Part shown: positions 54,342 to 64,000 of the stretch, in pieces
Numbering within the stretch: the stretch's first letter is position 1
Layout of the letters: each line of letters opens with the position of its first letter
NCBI GenBank assembly: GCA_022559845.1
Contig: CM040124.1
Location: 67,231,491 to 67,295,490 of the forward strand
Length of the DNA stretch: 64,000 bases
Direction of reading: 5' to 3'
From: Amorphophallus konjac
Taxonomy: Eukaryota; Streptophyta; Magnoliopsida; Alismatales; Araceae
Notes under the pieces: generated by a model
What the model saw: only the letters and a program-made list of their open reading frames with translations
Databases searched by the model: none
Told to the model about the DNA's origin: nothing
Translations under genes and position numbers: made by a program

Positions 54342-57300
54342 TTGAGCGTGGGGCTCGAACCGGATGTCCGATTTGGAATCCGTCAGCTCTGACAAGTCAC
54401 GCCTCCCTCCCAGGTCGTGTTGGAACGATCAGAATACCGGTCGGATCAGTATTTCACATTCTGGACCCCCGGACCCCGGCTGCTTTGATTTGAAACCAAG
54501 TGCATTTACAAAATGCACTTTTGAGCGTGGGGCTCGAACCGGATGTCCGATTTGGAATCCGTCAGCTCTGACAAGTCACGCCTACCTCCCAGGTCGTGTT
54601 GGAATGATCGGAATGCCGGTCAGATCAGTATTTCACATTCTGGACCCCCGGACCCCGGCTGCTTTGATTTGAAACAAAGTGCATTTACAAAATGCACTTT
54701 TGAGCGTGGGGCTCGAACCGGATGTCCGATTTGGAATCCGTCAGCTCTGAAAAGTCACGCCTACCTCCTAGGTCATGTTGGAACGATCGGAATGCCGGTC
54801 AGATTAGTATTTCACATTCTGGACCCCCGGACCCCGGCTGCTTTGATTTGAAACCAAGTGCATTTACAAAATGCACTTTTGAGCGTGGGGCTCGAACCGG
54901 ATGTCCGATTTAGAATCCGTCAGCTCTGACAAGTCACACCTACCTCCCAGGTTGTGTTGGAATGATCGGAATGCCGGTCAGATCAGTATTTCACATTCTG
55001 GACCCCCGGACCCCGGCTGCTTCGATTTGAAACCAAGTGCATTTACAAAATGCACTTCTGAGCGTGGGTCTCGAACCAGATGTCCGATTTGGAATCCGTC
55101 AGCTCTGACAAGTCACGCCTACCTCCCAGGTCGTGTTGGAACAATCGAAATGCCGGTCGGATCAGTATTTCATATTCTGGACCCCCGGACCCCGGCTGCT
55201 TTGTTTTGAAACCAAGTGCATTTACAAAATACACTTTTGAGCGTGGGGCTCGAACCGGATGTCCGATTTGGAATCCGTCAGCTCTGACAAGTCATGCCTA
55301 CCTCCCAGGTCATGTTGGAACGATCAGAATGCCGGTTGGATCAGTATTTCACATTCTGGACACCCGGACCCCGGCTGCTTTATTTTGAAACCAAGTGCAT
55401 TTACAAAATGCACTTTTGAGCGTGGGGCTCGAACCGGATGTCCGATTTGGAATCCGTCAGCTCTAACAAGTCACGCCTACCTCCCAGGTCGTGTTGGAAT
55501 GATCGGAATACCGGTCGGATCAGTATTTCACATTCTGGACCCCCGGACCCCGGCTGATTTGATTTGAAACCAAGTGCATTTACAAAATGCACTTTTGAGC
55601 GTGGGGCTCGAACCGAATGTCCGATTGATAATCCGTCAGCTCTGACAAGTCACGCCTACCTCCTAGGTCGTGTTGGAATGATCGGAATCCCGGTCAGATC
55701 AGTATTTCACATTCTGGACCCCCGGACCCCGGCTGCTTTGATTTGAAACCAAGTGCATTTACAAAATGCACTTTTGAGCGTGGGGCTCGAACCGGATGTT
55801 TGATTTAGAATCCGTCAGCTCTGACAAGTCACGCCTACCTCTCAGGTCATGTTGGAACGATCGAAATTCTGGTCGGATCCGTATTTCACATTCTGGACCC
55901 ACGGAGCCCGACTGCTTTGATTTGAAACGAAGTGCATTTACAAAATACACTTTTGAGCGTGGGGCTCGAACCGGATGTCCGATTTGGAATCCATCAGCTC
56001 TGACAAGTCACGCCTACCTCCCAGGTCATGTTGGAATGATCGGAATGCCGGTCGGATCAGTATTTCACATTCTGGACCCCCAGACCCCGGCTGCTTTGAT
56101 TTGAAACCAAGTACATTTACAAAATGCACTTTTGAGCGTGGGGCTCGAACCGGATGTCCGATTTGGAATCCGTCAGCTCTGACAAGTCACGCCTACCTCC
56201 CTGGTCATCTTGGAATGATCGGAATGCCGGTCGAATCTGTATTTCACATTCTGGACCCCCAGACCCCGGCTGCTTTGATTTGAAACCAAGTGCATTTACA
56301 AAATGCACTTTTGAGCGTGGGGCTCGAACCGGATGTCCGATTTGGAATCCATCAGCTCTGACAATTCACGCATACCTCCCAGGACGTGTTGGAACAATCG
56401 GAATGCCGGTTGGATCAGTATTTCACATTCTGGACCCCCGGACCCCGGCTGCTTTGATTTGAAACCAAGTGCATTTACAAAATGCACTTTTGAGCGTGGG
56501 ACTCGAACCGGATGTCTGATTTGGAATCCGTCATCTCTGACAAGTCACGCCTACCTCCCAGGTCGTGTTGGAATGATCAGAATGTCGGTCGGATCAGTAT
56601 TTCACATTCTGGACCCCCGGACCCCGGCTGCTTTGATTTGAAACCAAGTGTATTTACAAAATGCACTTTTGAGCGTGGGGCTCGAACCGGATGTCCGATT
56701 TAGAATCCGTCAGCTCTAAAAAGTCACGCCTACCTCCTAGGTCATGTTGGAATGATCAAAATTCTAGTCGGATCAGTATTTCACATTCTGGACCCCCGGA
56801 CCCCGTCTGCTTTGATTTGAAACCAACTGCATTTACAAAATGCACTTTTGAGCGTGGGGCTCGAACCGGATGTCCGATTTAGAATCCGTCAGCTCTGACA
56901 AGTCACGCCTACCTCCCAGGTCGTGTTGGAATGATCGGAATACCGGTCGGATCAGTATTTCACATTCTGGACCCCCGGACCCCGGCTGCTTTGATTTGAA
57001 ACCAAGTGCATTTACAAAATGCACTTTTGAGCGTGGGGCTCGAACCGGATGTCCGATTTGGAATCCGTCAGCTCTGAAAAGTCACGCCTACCTCCTAGGT
57101 CATGTTGGAATGATCGGAATGTCGGTCAGATTAGTATTTCACATTCTGGACCCCCGGACCCCGGCTGCTTTGATTTGAAACCAAGTGCATTACAAAATGC
57201 ACTTTTAAGCGTGGGGCTCGAACCGGATGTCCGATTTAGAATCCGTCAGCTCTGACAAGTCACACCTACCTCCCAGGTTGTGTTGGAATGATCGGAATGC

Positions 57301-60300
57301 CGGTCAGATCAGTATTTCACATTCTTGACCCCCGGACCCCGGCTGCTTCGATTTGAAACCAAGTGCATTTACAAAATGCACTTCTGAGCGTGGGGCTCGA
57401 ACCAGATGTCCGATTTGGAATCCGTCAGCTCTGACAAGTCACGCCTACCTCCCAGGTCGTGTTGGAACAATCGAAATGCTGGTCGGATCAGTATTTCATA
57501 TTCTGGACCCCCGGACCCCGGCTGCTTTGTTTTGAAACCAAGTGCATTTACAAAATGCACTTTTGAGCGTGGGGCTCGAACCGGATGTCCGATTTGGAAT
57601 CCGTCAGCTCTGACAAGTCATGCCTACCTCCCAGGTCATGTTGGAACGATCAGAATGCCGGTTGGATCAGTATTTCACATTCTGGACACCCGGACCCCGG
57701 CTGCTTTATTTTGAAACCAAGTGCATTTACAAAATGCACTTTTGAGCGTGGGGCTCGAACCGGATGTCCGATTTGGAATCCGTCAGCTCTAACAAGTCAC
57801 GCCTACCTCCCAGGTCGTGTTGGAATGATCGGAATACCGGTCGGATCAGTATTTCACATTCTGGACCCCCGGACCCCGGCTGATTTGATTTGAAACCAAG
57901 TGCATTTACAAAATGCACTTTTGAGCGTGGGGCACGAACCCAATGTCCGATTGATAATCCGTCAGCTCTGACAAGTCACGCCTACCTCCGAGGTCGTGTT
58001 GGAATGATCGAAATCCCGGTCAGATCAGTATTTCACATTCTGGACCCCCGGACCCCGGCTGCTTTGATTTGAAACCAAGTGCATTTACAAAATGCACTTT
58101 TGAGCGTGGGGCTCGAACCGGATGTTTGATTTAGAATCCGTCAGCTCTGACAAGTCACGCCTACCTCTCAGGTCATGTTGGAATGATCGAAATTCTGGTC
58201 GGATCCGTATTTCACATTCTGGACCCACGGAGCCCGGCTGCTTCGATTTGAAATGAAGTGCATTTACAAAATGCACTTTTGAGCGTGGGGCTCGAACCGG
58301 ATGTCCGATTTGGAATCCATCAGCTCTGACAAGTCACGCCTACCTCCCAGGTCATGTTGGAATGATCGGAATGCTGGTCGGATCAGTATTTCACATTCTG
58401 GACCCCCAGACCCCGGCTGCTTTGATTTGAAACCAAGTACATTTACAAAATGCACTTTTGAGCGTGGGGCTCGAACCGGATGTCCGATTTGGAATCCGTC
58501 AGCTCTGACAAGTCACGCCTACCTCCCTGGTCATGTTGGAATGATCGGAATGCCGGTCGAATCTGTATTTCACATTCTGGACCCCCAGACCCCGGCTGCT
58601 TTGATTTGAAACCAAGTGCATTTACAAAATGCACTTTTGAGCGTGGGGCTCGAACCGAATGTCCGATTGATAATCCGTCAGCTCTGACAAGTCACGCCTA
58701 CCTCCTAGGTCGTGTTGGAATGATCGAAATCCCGGTCAGATCAGTATTTCACATTCTGGACCCCCGGACCCCGGCTGCTTTGATTTGAAACCAAGTGCAT
58801 TTACAAAATGCACTTTTGAGCGTGGGGCTCGAACCGGATGTTTGATTTAGAATCCGTCAGCTCTGACAAGTCACGCCTACCTCTCAGGTCATGTTGGAAT
58901 GATCGAAATTCTGGTCGGATCCGTATTTCACATTCTGGACCCACGGAGCCCGGCTGCTTCGATTTGAAATGAAGTGCATTTACAAAATGCACTTTTGAGC
59001 GTGGGGCTCGAACCGGATGTCCGATTTGGAATCCATCAGCTCTGAAAAGTCACGCCTACCTCCCAGGTCATGTTGGAACGATCGAAATTCCGGTCGGATC
59101 AGTATTTCACATTCTGGACCCCCGGACCCCGTCTGCTTTGATTTGAAACCAACTGCATTTACAAAATGCACTTTTGAGCGTGGGGCTCGAACCGGATGTC
59201 CGATTTAGAATCTGTCAGCTCTGACAAGTCACGCCTACCTCCCAGGTCGTGTTGGAATGATCGGAATACCGGTCGGATCAGTATTTCACATTCTGGACCC
59301 CCGGACCCCGGCTGCTTTGATTTGAAACCAAGTGCATTTACAAAATGCACTTTTGAGCGTGGGGCTCGAACCGGATGTCTGATTTGGAATCCGTCAGCTC
59401 TGACAAGTCACGCCTACCTCCCAAGTCGTGTTGGAATGATCAAAATGCCGGTCGAATCTGTATTTCATATTCTGGACACCCGGACCCCGGCTGCTTTGTT
59501 TTGAAACCAAGTGCATTTACAAAATGCACTTTTGAGCGTGGGGCTCGAACCGGATGTCCGATTTGGAATCCGTCAGCTCTGAAAAGTGATGTCTACCTCC
59601 CAGGACGTGTTGGAACGATCGGAATGCCAGTTGGATTAGTATTTCACATTCTGGACCCCCGGACCCCAGCTGCTTTGATTTGAAACCAAGTGCATTTACA
59701 AAATGCACTTTTGAGCGTGGGGCTCAAACCGGATGTCCGATTTGGAATCCATCAGCTCTGACAAGTCACGCCTACCTCCCAGGTTGTGTTGGAATGATCG
59801 GAATGCCGGTCGGATCAGTATTTCACATTCTGGACCCCCGGGCTGCTTTGATTTGAAACCAAGTGCATTTACAAAATGCACTTTTGAGCGTGGGGCTCGA
59901 ACCGGATGTCCGATTTGGAATCCGTCAGCTCTGACAAGTCACGCCTACCTCCCAGGTCGTGTTGGAATGATCGGAATGCCGGTCGGATCAGTATTTCACA
60001 TTCTGGACCCCCGGACCCCGTCTGCTTTGATTTGAAACCAAGTGTATTTACAAAATGCACTTTTGAGTGTGGGGCTCGAACCGGATGTCCGATTTAGAAT
60101 CTGTCATCTTTGACAAGTCACGCCTACCTCTCAGGTCGTGTTGGAATGATTGGAATGCCGGTCGGATCAGTATTTCACATTCTGGACCCCCGGACCCCGG
60201 CTGCTTTGATTTGAAACCAAGTGCATTTACAAAATGCACTTTGGAGCGTGGGGCTCGAACCGGATGTCCGATTTGGAATCCATCAGCTCTGACAAGTCAC

Positions 60301-61666
60301 GCCTACCTCCCAGGTCGTGTTGGAATGATCGGAATACCGGTCGGATCAGTATTTCACATTCTGGACCCCTGGACCCCGACTGCTTTGATTTGAAACCAAG
60401 TGTAATTACAAAATGCACTTTTGAGCGTGGGGCTCGAACCGGATGTCCAATTTGGAATCCGTCAGCTCTGACAAGTCATGCCTACCTCCCAGGTCATGTT
60501 GGAATGATCGGAATGCTGGTTGGATCAGTATTTCACATTCTGGACCCCCGGACCCCGGCTGCTTTGATTTGAAACCAAGTGCATTTACAAAATGCACTTT
60601 TGAGCGTGGGGCTCGAACCGGATGTCCGATTTGGAATCCGTCAGCTCTGACAAGTCACGCCTATCTCCCAAGTCGTGTTGGAACAATCAGAATGTTGGTC
60701 GGATCAGTATTTCACATTCTGGAGCCCCGGACCCCGGCTGCTTTGATTTGAAACCAAGTGCATTTACAAAATGCACTTTTGAGCGTGGGGCTCGAACCAG
60801 ATGTCTGATTTGGAATCCGTCAGCTCTGACAAGTCACGCCTGCCTCCCAGGTCATGTTGGAATGATCAGAATGTCGTTCGGATCAGTATTTCACATTCTG
60901 GACCCCCGGACCCCGGCTGCTTTGAGTTGAAACCAAGTGCATTTACAAAATGCACTTTTGAGCGTGGGGCTCGAACCGGATGTCTGATTTGGAATCCGTT
61001 AGCTCTGACAGGTCACGCCTACCTCCCAGGTCATGTTGGAACGATCGGAATGCTGGTCGGATCAGTATTTCACATTCTGGGCCCCCGGACCCCGGCTGCT
61101 TTGATTTGAAACCTAGTGCATTTACAAAATGCACTTTTGAGCGTGGGGCTCGAACCGGATGTCTGATTTGGAATCCGTCAGCTCTGACAACTCAAGCCTA
61201 CCTCCTAGGTCGTGATGGAATGATTGGATTACCGGTCGGATCAGTATTTCACATTCTGGACCCCCGGACCCCGGTTGCTTTGATTTGAAACCAAGTGCAT
61301 TTACAAAATGCACTTTTGAGCGTGGGGCTTGAACCGGATCTCCGATTTGGAATCCGTCAGCTCTGACAAGTCACGCCTACCTCCCAGGTCATGTTGGAAC
61401 GATCAGAATGCCGGTCGGATCAGTATTTCACATTCTGGACCCCCGGACCCCGGCTCCTTTGATTTGAAACCAAGTGCATTTACAAAATGCACTTTTGAGC
61501 GTGGGGCTCGAACCGGATGTCTGATTTGGAATCCGTCAGCTCTGACAAGTCACGCCTACCTCCCAGGTCGTGATGGAATGATCGGAATGCCGGTCGGATC
61601 AGTCTTTCACATTCTGGACCCCCGAACCCCGGCTGCTTTGATTTGAAACCAAGTGCATTTACAAAA
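54342..61666. repeat. 179-bp satellite array, about 41 copies
   Basis: The unit runs TTGAGCGTGGGGCTCGAACC, GGATGTCCGATTTGGAATCC, ..., CCCCGGCTGCTTTGATTTG, AAACCAAGTGC, ATTTACAAAATGCACTT. Copies recur every 179 bp with a few one- to six-base indels (for example at 57190 and 59845). Frames of 60-112 codons appear in every copy on both strands, but 179 is not a multiple of three, so they are by-products. The array lies inside the CACTA element, between the tnpA-like stop codon and the subterminal region. Confidence 0.98.
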
Positions 61667-61667
61667 C

Positions 61668-63912
61668 TCATATAAACTGAACCCATAGAAAAGACCCATG
61701 GAAAAGAATCACTTGTGCTGCTTGTGCCGTGGTGGTTGATGCATGAAGGAGAATTCCCGCTTGGGAGAGCAGGGCAGTGAGTGCCTGTAGCATGGTAGAC
61801 TGCTGGGTAGACATCTGCTCTCTGAACTGCCGCTGCATCTGCAGCTGCAAATCAGAAATCTGGCTAGACATCTCAGATCGAACGATGTCTCTGACGTCGC
61901 TACCAGAAGTACTGGGGGCAAAATGAGGTATACTGAAGGCAGAAGTACTGGTTTGGGTAGAGTTCGAACTCGCACACGATGATATCACCGCGCTATAGTC
62001 CATGTTGTCCCCAAAACCATATATTCGGCCCTTCTTTGGTACACCAGCTGCGGCCACCCATTCTGCCGGATCCAAGTCTGGCTGCTCCCCCTCTCCCACC
62101 CCGTACTTCTCTGTCACAGCTCTGCTATATGTTTCGTACAAATAAAATAAAATAATAAGTCAATTTCATATGATTCAATCTGAATTAAATGAATGGTAGA
62201 AGTTGCACACGAAGATAAACTTACCGTGACTGAACGAGCTTTCGTACTCGCAAATTGACCTGTCGCCTTCTTTTTGTGTGTTCTGTCGAACACCTCGAGG
62301 AACGTCGGAGCTCGATTAAGCTCCACAGCCTGTTATATAGTTCATAGTAAAAAATTGTCATATATGTTAATAAAATGTAAGAAGATTTGAAACATTACTT
62401 ACCATTTTATTTTTATGAGTCGCAAAAGAGACGGACCCACATGTATGCAAGTTTGCCTCCGGCTGTGATGCCCTATTTGATTTGGCTTTTTGGGACTTTT
62501 CTATCCACTTGGGGTCGGCAAATTTGTCGCATAGTATCTCCCAATCCTCCTTCCTCATCCATAGAGGACGGTGCTCCTTCCACAGCTGTCGGTCTTCACT
62601 CCCACCAGTAATTTTTTGGGCCTTCTTCTGAGCCGCATATACTCTCTTTCGGTAATTTGTCTTCACAGTGGACTCCCAGCCAGAACGACATCGTGCCGCA
62701 TCATGTCCACCAGTGAATCGATAAGTCCGCTGTAAATGAATTAAGCTTCACAATTAATAGACTGTTGTGAAATGAGTTTGGAAAAGACTTGAATTAATTG
62801 ACATAGTTACTTACTAAGAACATGTCGAACAATGAATCGCGGATGCCCATCGAAAATTCTTTGTAAGACAAATGTGGCCCGGGCACATGTGTCATTACTA
62901 TGCAAATGGACAGCGGTGCAAGGTTCTAATTTTTTCCTGCAATTGCAAATGTCAAAGTATTCATATTAGAAACTTACCGCTAATAATTATTGAATGTAAA
63001 CTAGCCTTATAAATATACCCGGAGATCCAGCAGGGGCGACGTCCATCTTGGACAGTGCCTCCCTCGTGATGACTGCTGGCATCGTCAACTGGCTGCTGAG
63101 TGGTGGGGGGGGGCCTGTAGAAGTCAGAGGTGGTGGGAGGGCTGTAAGAACCAATTTTCATAAGTAAATGCAACATGTTACTGAAAATTAAAATAGATAT
63201 ACCTGTAGCGACAGGTGGTGGGAGGGCACTAGGACCTGTAAGAATTAATTCACATTAGATAAATGAATATTTTGGTGGAAAATCATTAATTTCCATAAGT
63301 AAATGCAGCACGTTACTGAAAATTAAAATAGATATACCTGTAGCGGGAGCTGGTGGGAGGGCACTAGGACCTGTAAGAATTAATTCACATTAGATAAATG
63401 GATATTTTGCTGGAAATTCAAATAAATATATAGGTGGGAAAGCATTAATTTCCATAAGTAAATGCAGCACGTTACTGAAAATTAAAATAGATATACCTGT
63501 AGCGGGAGCTGGTGGGAGGGCACTAGGACCTGTAAGAATTAATTCATATTAGATAAATGAATATTTTGCTAGAAATTCAAAGAAATACATAGGTGGGAAA
63601 GCATTAATTTACATAAGTAAATGCAGCACGTTACTGAAAATTAAAATAGATATACCTGTAGCGACAACTGGTGGGGGTGGCGTCGGGACAGGTGGTGGGA
63701 GGGCACTAGGACCTGTAAGAATTAATTCATATTAGATAAATGAATATTTTGCTAGAAATTCAAAGAAATACATAGGTGGGAAAGCATTAATTTCCATAAG
63801 TAAATGCAGCACGTTACTGAAAATTAAAATAGATATACCTGTAGCGACAGCTGGTGGGGGTGGCGTCGGGACAGGTGGTGCGTCGGGACAGGTGGTGGGA
63901 GGGCACTAGGAC
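61668..63912 (-). CDS. CACTA tnpA-like gene (plant transposase Ptta/En/Spm family), partial
   Basis: Exons read leftwards. A Pro-rich series of micro-exons (63912-63203) leads to an exon ending near 63018 (...MPAVITREALSKM, DVAPAGSP). Then come VMTHVPGPHLSYKEFSMG (~62900), a domain exon near 62730-62403 (DWEILCDKFADPKWIEKSQKAK, split here as DWEILCDKF and WIEKSQKAK, then NLHTCGSVSFATHKNKM), an exon with RAPTFLEVFDRTHKKKATG (~62326-62224), and a last exon (YSRAVTEKYGVGEGE, SDLQLQMQRQFREQM) ending in TGA at 61668-61670. The set W..LCD, H..GS.SF and F..TH.KK is characteristic of the Transposase_24 family, a DNA-binding accessory protein of CACTA elements. Exon borders in the middle are approximate. 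The 5' end is beyond the window. Confidence 0.75.
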
Positions 63913-64000
63913 CTGTAAGAATTAATTCACATTAGATAAATGAATATTTTGCTAGAAATTTAAAGAAATACATAGGTGGGAAAATATAAATTTTCATAAG
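63142..64000 (-). repeat. Tandem micro-exon/intron repeats of 134-182 bp
   Basis: The block AAATTAAAATAGATATACCT / GTAGCG...GGGAGGGCACTAGGAC / CTGTAAGAATTAATT recurs at 63185, 63319, 63478, 63639 and 63821, and continues to the window edge. On the minus strand each has an acceptor TTCTTACAG and a donor GTATAT around a short exon: 63235-63203, 63370-63338, 63529-63497 (33 nt each), 63712-63656 (57 nt) and 63912-63839 (74 nt). Confidence 0.85.

Larger units (their letters stand above)
53369..64000 (-). mobile_element. CACTA (En/Spm-type) transposon, right part outside window
   Basis: The terminus CACTACAAGAAAAAGTGC at 53369 is the typical plant CACTA inverted repeat. It is followed to about 53900 by some twenty direct and inverted GACGGA/TCCGTC subterminal motifs. 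The tnpA-like gene at 61668-63912 reads toward this terminus, so this is the 3' end. The main transposase (tnpD) and the other terminus would lie beyond 64000. The three bases before the terminus are AAA, the possible target duplication. Confidence 0.85.

Noticed and set aside
54342..54380. tRNA gene suggested by GGGGCTCGAACC
   Set aside because: Only a T-arm/B-box-like stretch is present; no acceptor stem, anticodon arm or A box could be aligned.
54342..61666. CRISPR-like direct repeats
   Set aside because: Whole 179-bp units are repeated without unique spacers, in a plant transposon; this is a satellite.
54364..61686. Dozens of 60-112-codon frames (MSDLESVSSDKSRLPPRSC and minus-strand MHFVNALGFKSKQ types)
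   Set aside because: They are the same 179-bp unit read again and again. The period is not a multiple of three, both strands are equally open, and there is no gene context.

Overview
This window is plant nuclear DNA made almost entirely of nested and broken transposable elements. I found no ordinary host gene. The organism is an angiosperm; the sequence does not let me name it further. The evidence is plant Ty3/gypsy lineages (Tat-type with two RNase H domains, Tekay-type with a chromodomain), plant mobile domain (PMD) genes, a plant L1-type LINE and a CACTA transposon.

Layout. 1-6941 is the 3' part of a decayed Tat-type element: integrase tail, spacer, an antisense PMD pseudogene and polypurine tract. 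A 1.1-kb piece of its LTR follows (6942-8075). 8076-10908 is a reverse-oriented LTR. A Tekay-type chromovirus (10909-49711, target duplication GAGAT) is inserted there. Its 5' LTR carries a 5'-truncated antisense LINE (11155-12756). Its 3' LTR is split by a 25.8-kb Tat-type element (23265-49023, target duplication GACTT). To the right lies the 3' end of another Tat-type element on the minus strand: LTR U3 to 50651, polypurine tract, and a PMD gene at 52022 antisense to that element. It is cut at 53369 by a CACTA transposon that runs off the window. The CACTA element holds about 41 copies of a 179-bp satellite directly after the stop of its tnpA-like gene, and an array of duplicated micro-exons in that gene's 5' part.

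The most striking system is in the 25.8-kb Tat element. Downstream of gag-pol it carries four antisense genes of the PMD family. One (40732-43819) is intact: seven exons, all phase 0, 756 codons. The others are shortened or broken, and introns are missing exactly at exon borders. Arrays of short GC-rich palindromes lie both in the LTR upstream of its TATA box and around the antisense gene's own TATA box. The minus-strand Tat element repeats this design with a different palindrome core, and the element at the left edge appears to repeat it with a third. The inference is a retrotransposon with a second, oppositely directed transcription unit under matching, family-specific cis modules. One possible role is self-regulation or anti-silencing.

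Expression of the 25.8-kb element seems to rely on recoding. gag-pro and pol overlap in the -1 frame around a run of nine A, and pol has one in-frame TAG. Many inactivating stops across the window fit C-to-T change at CAA, CAG or CGA codons, as expected for heavily methylated repeats.
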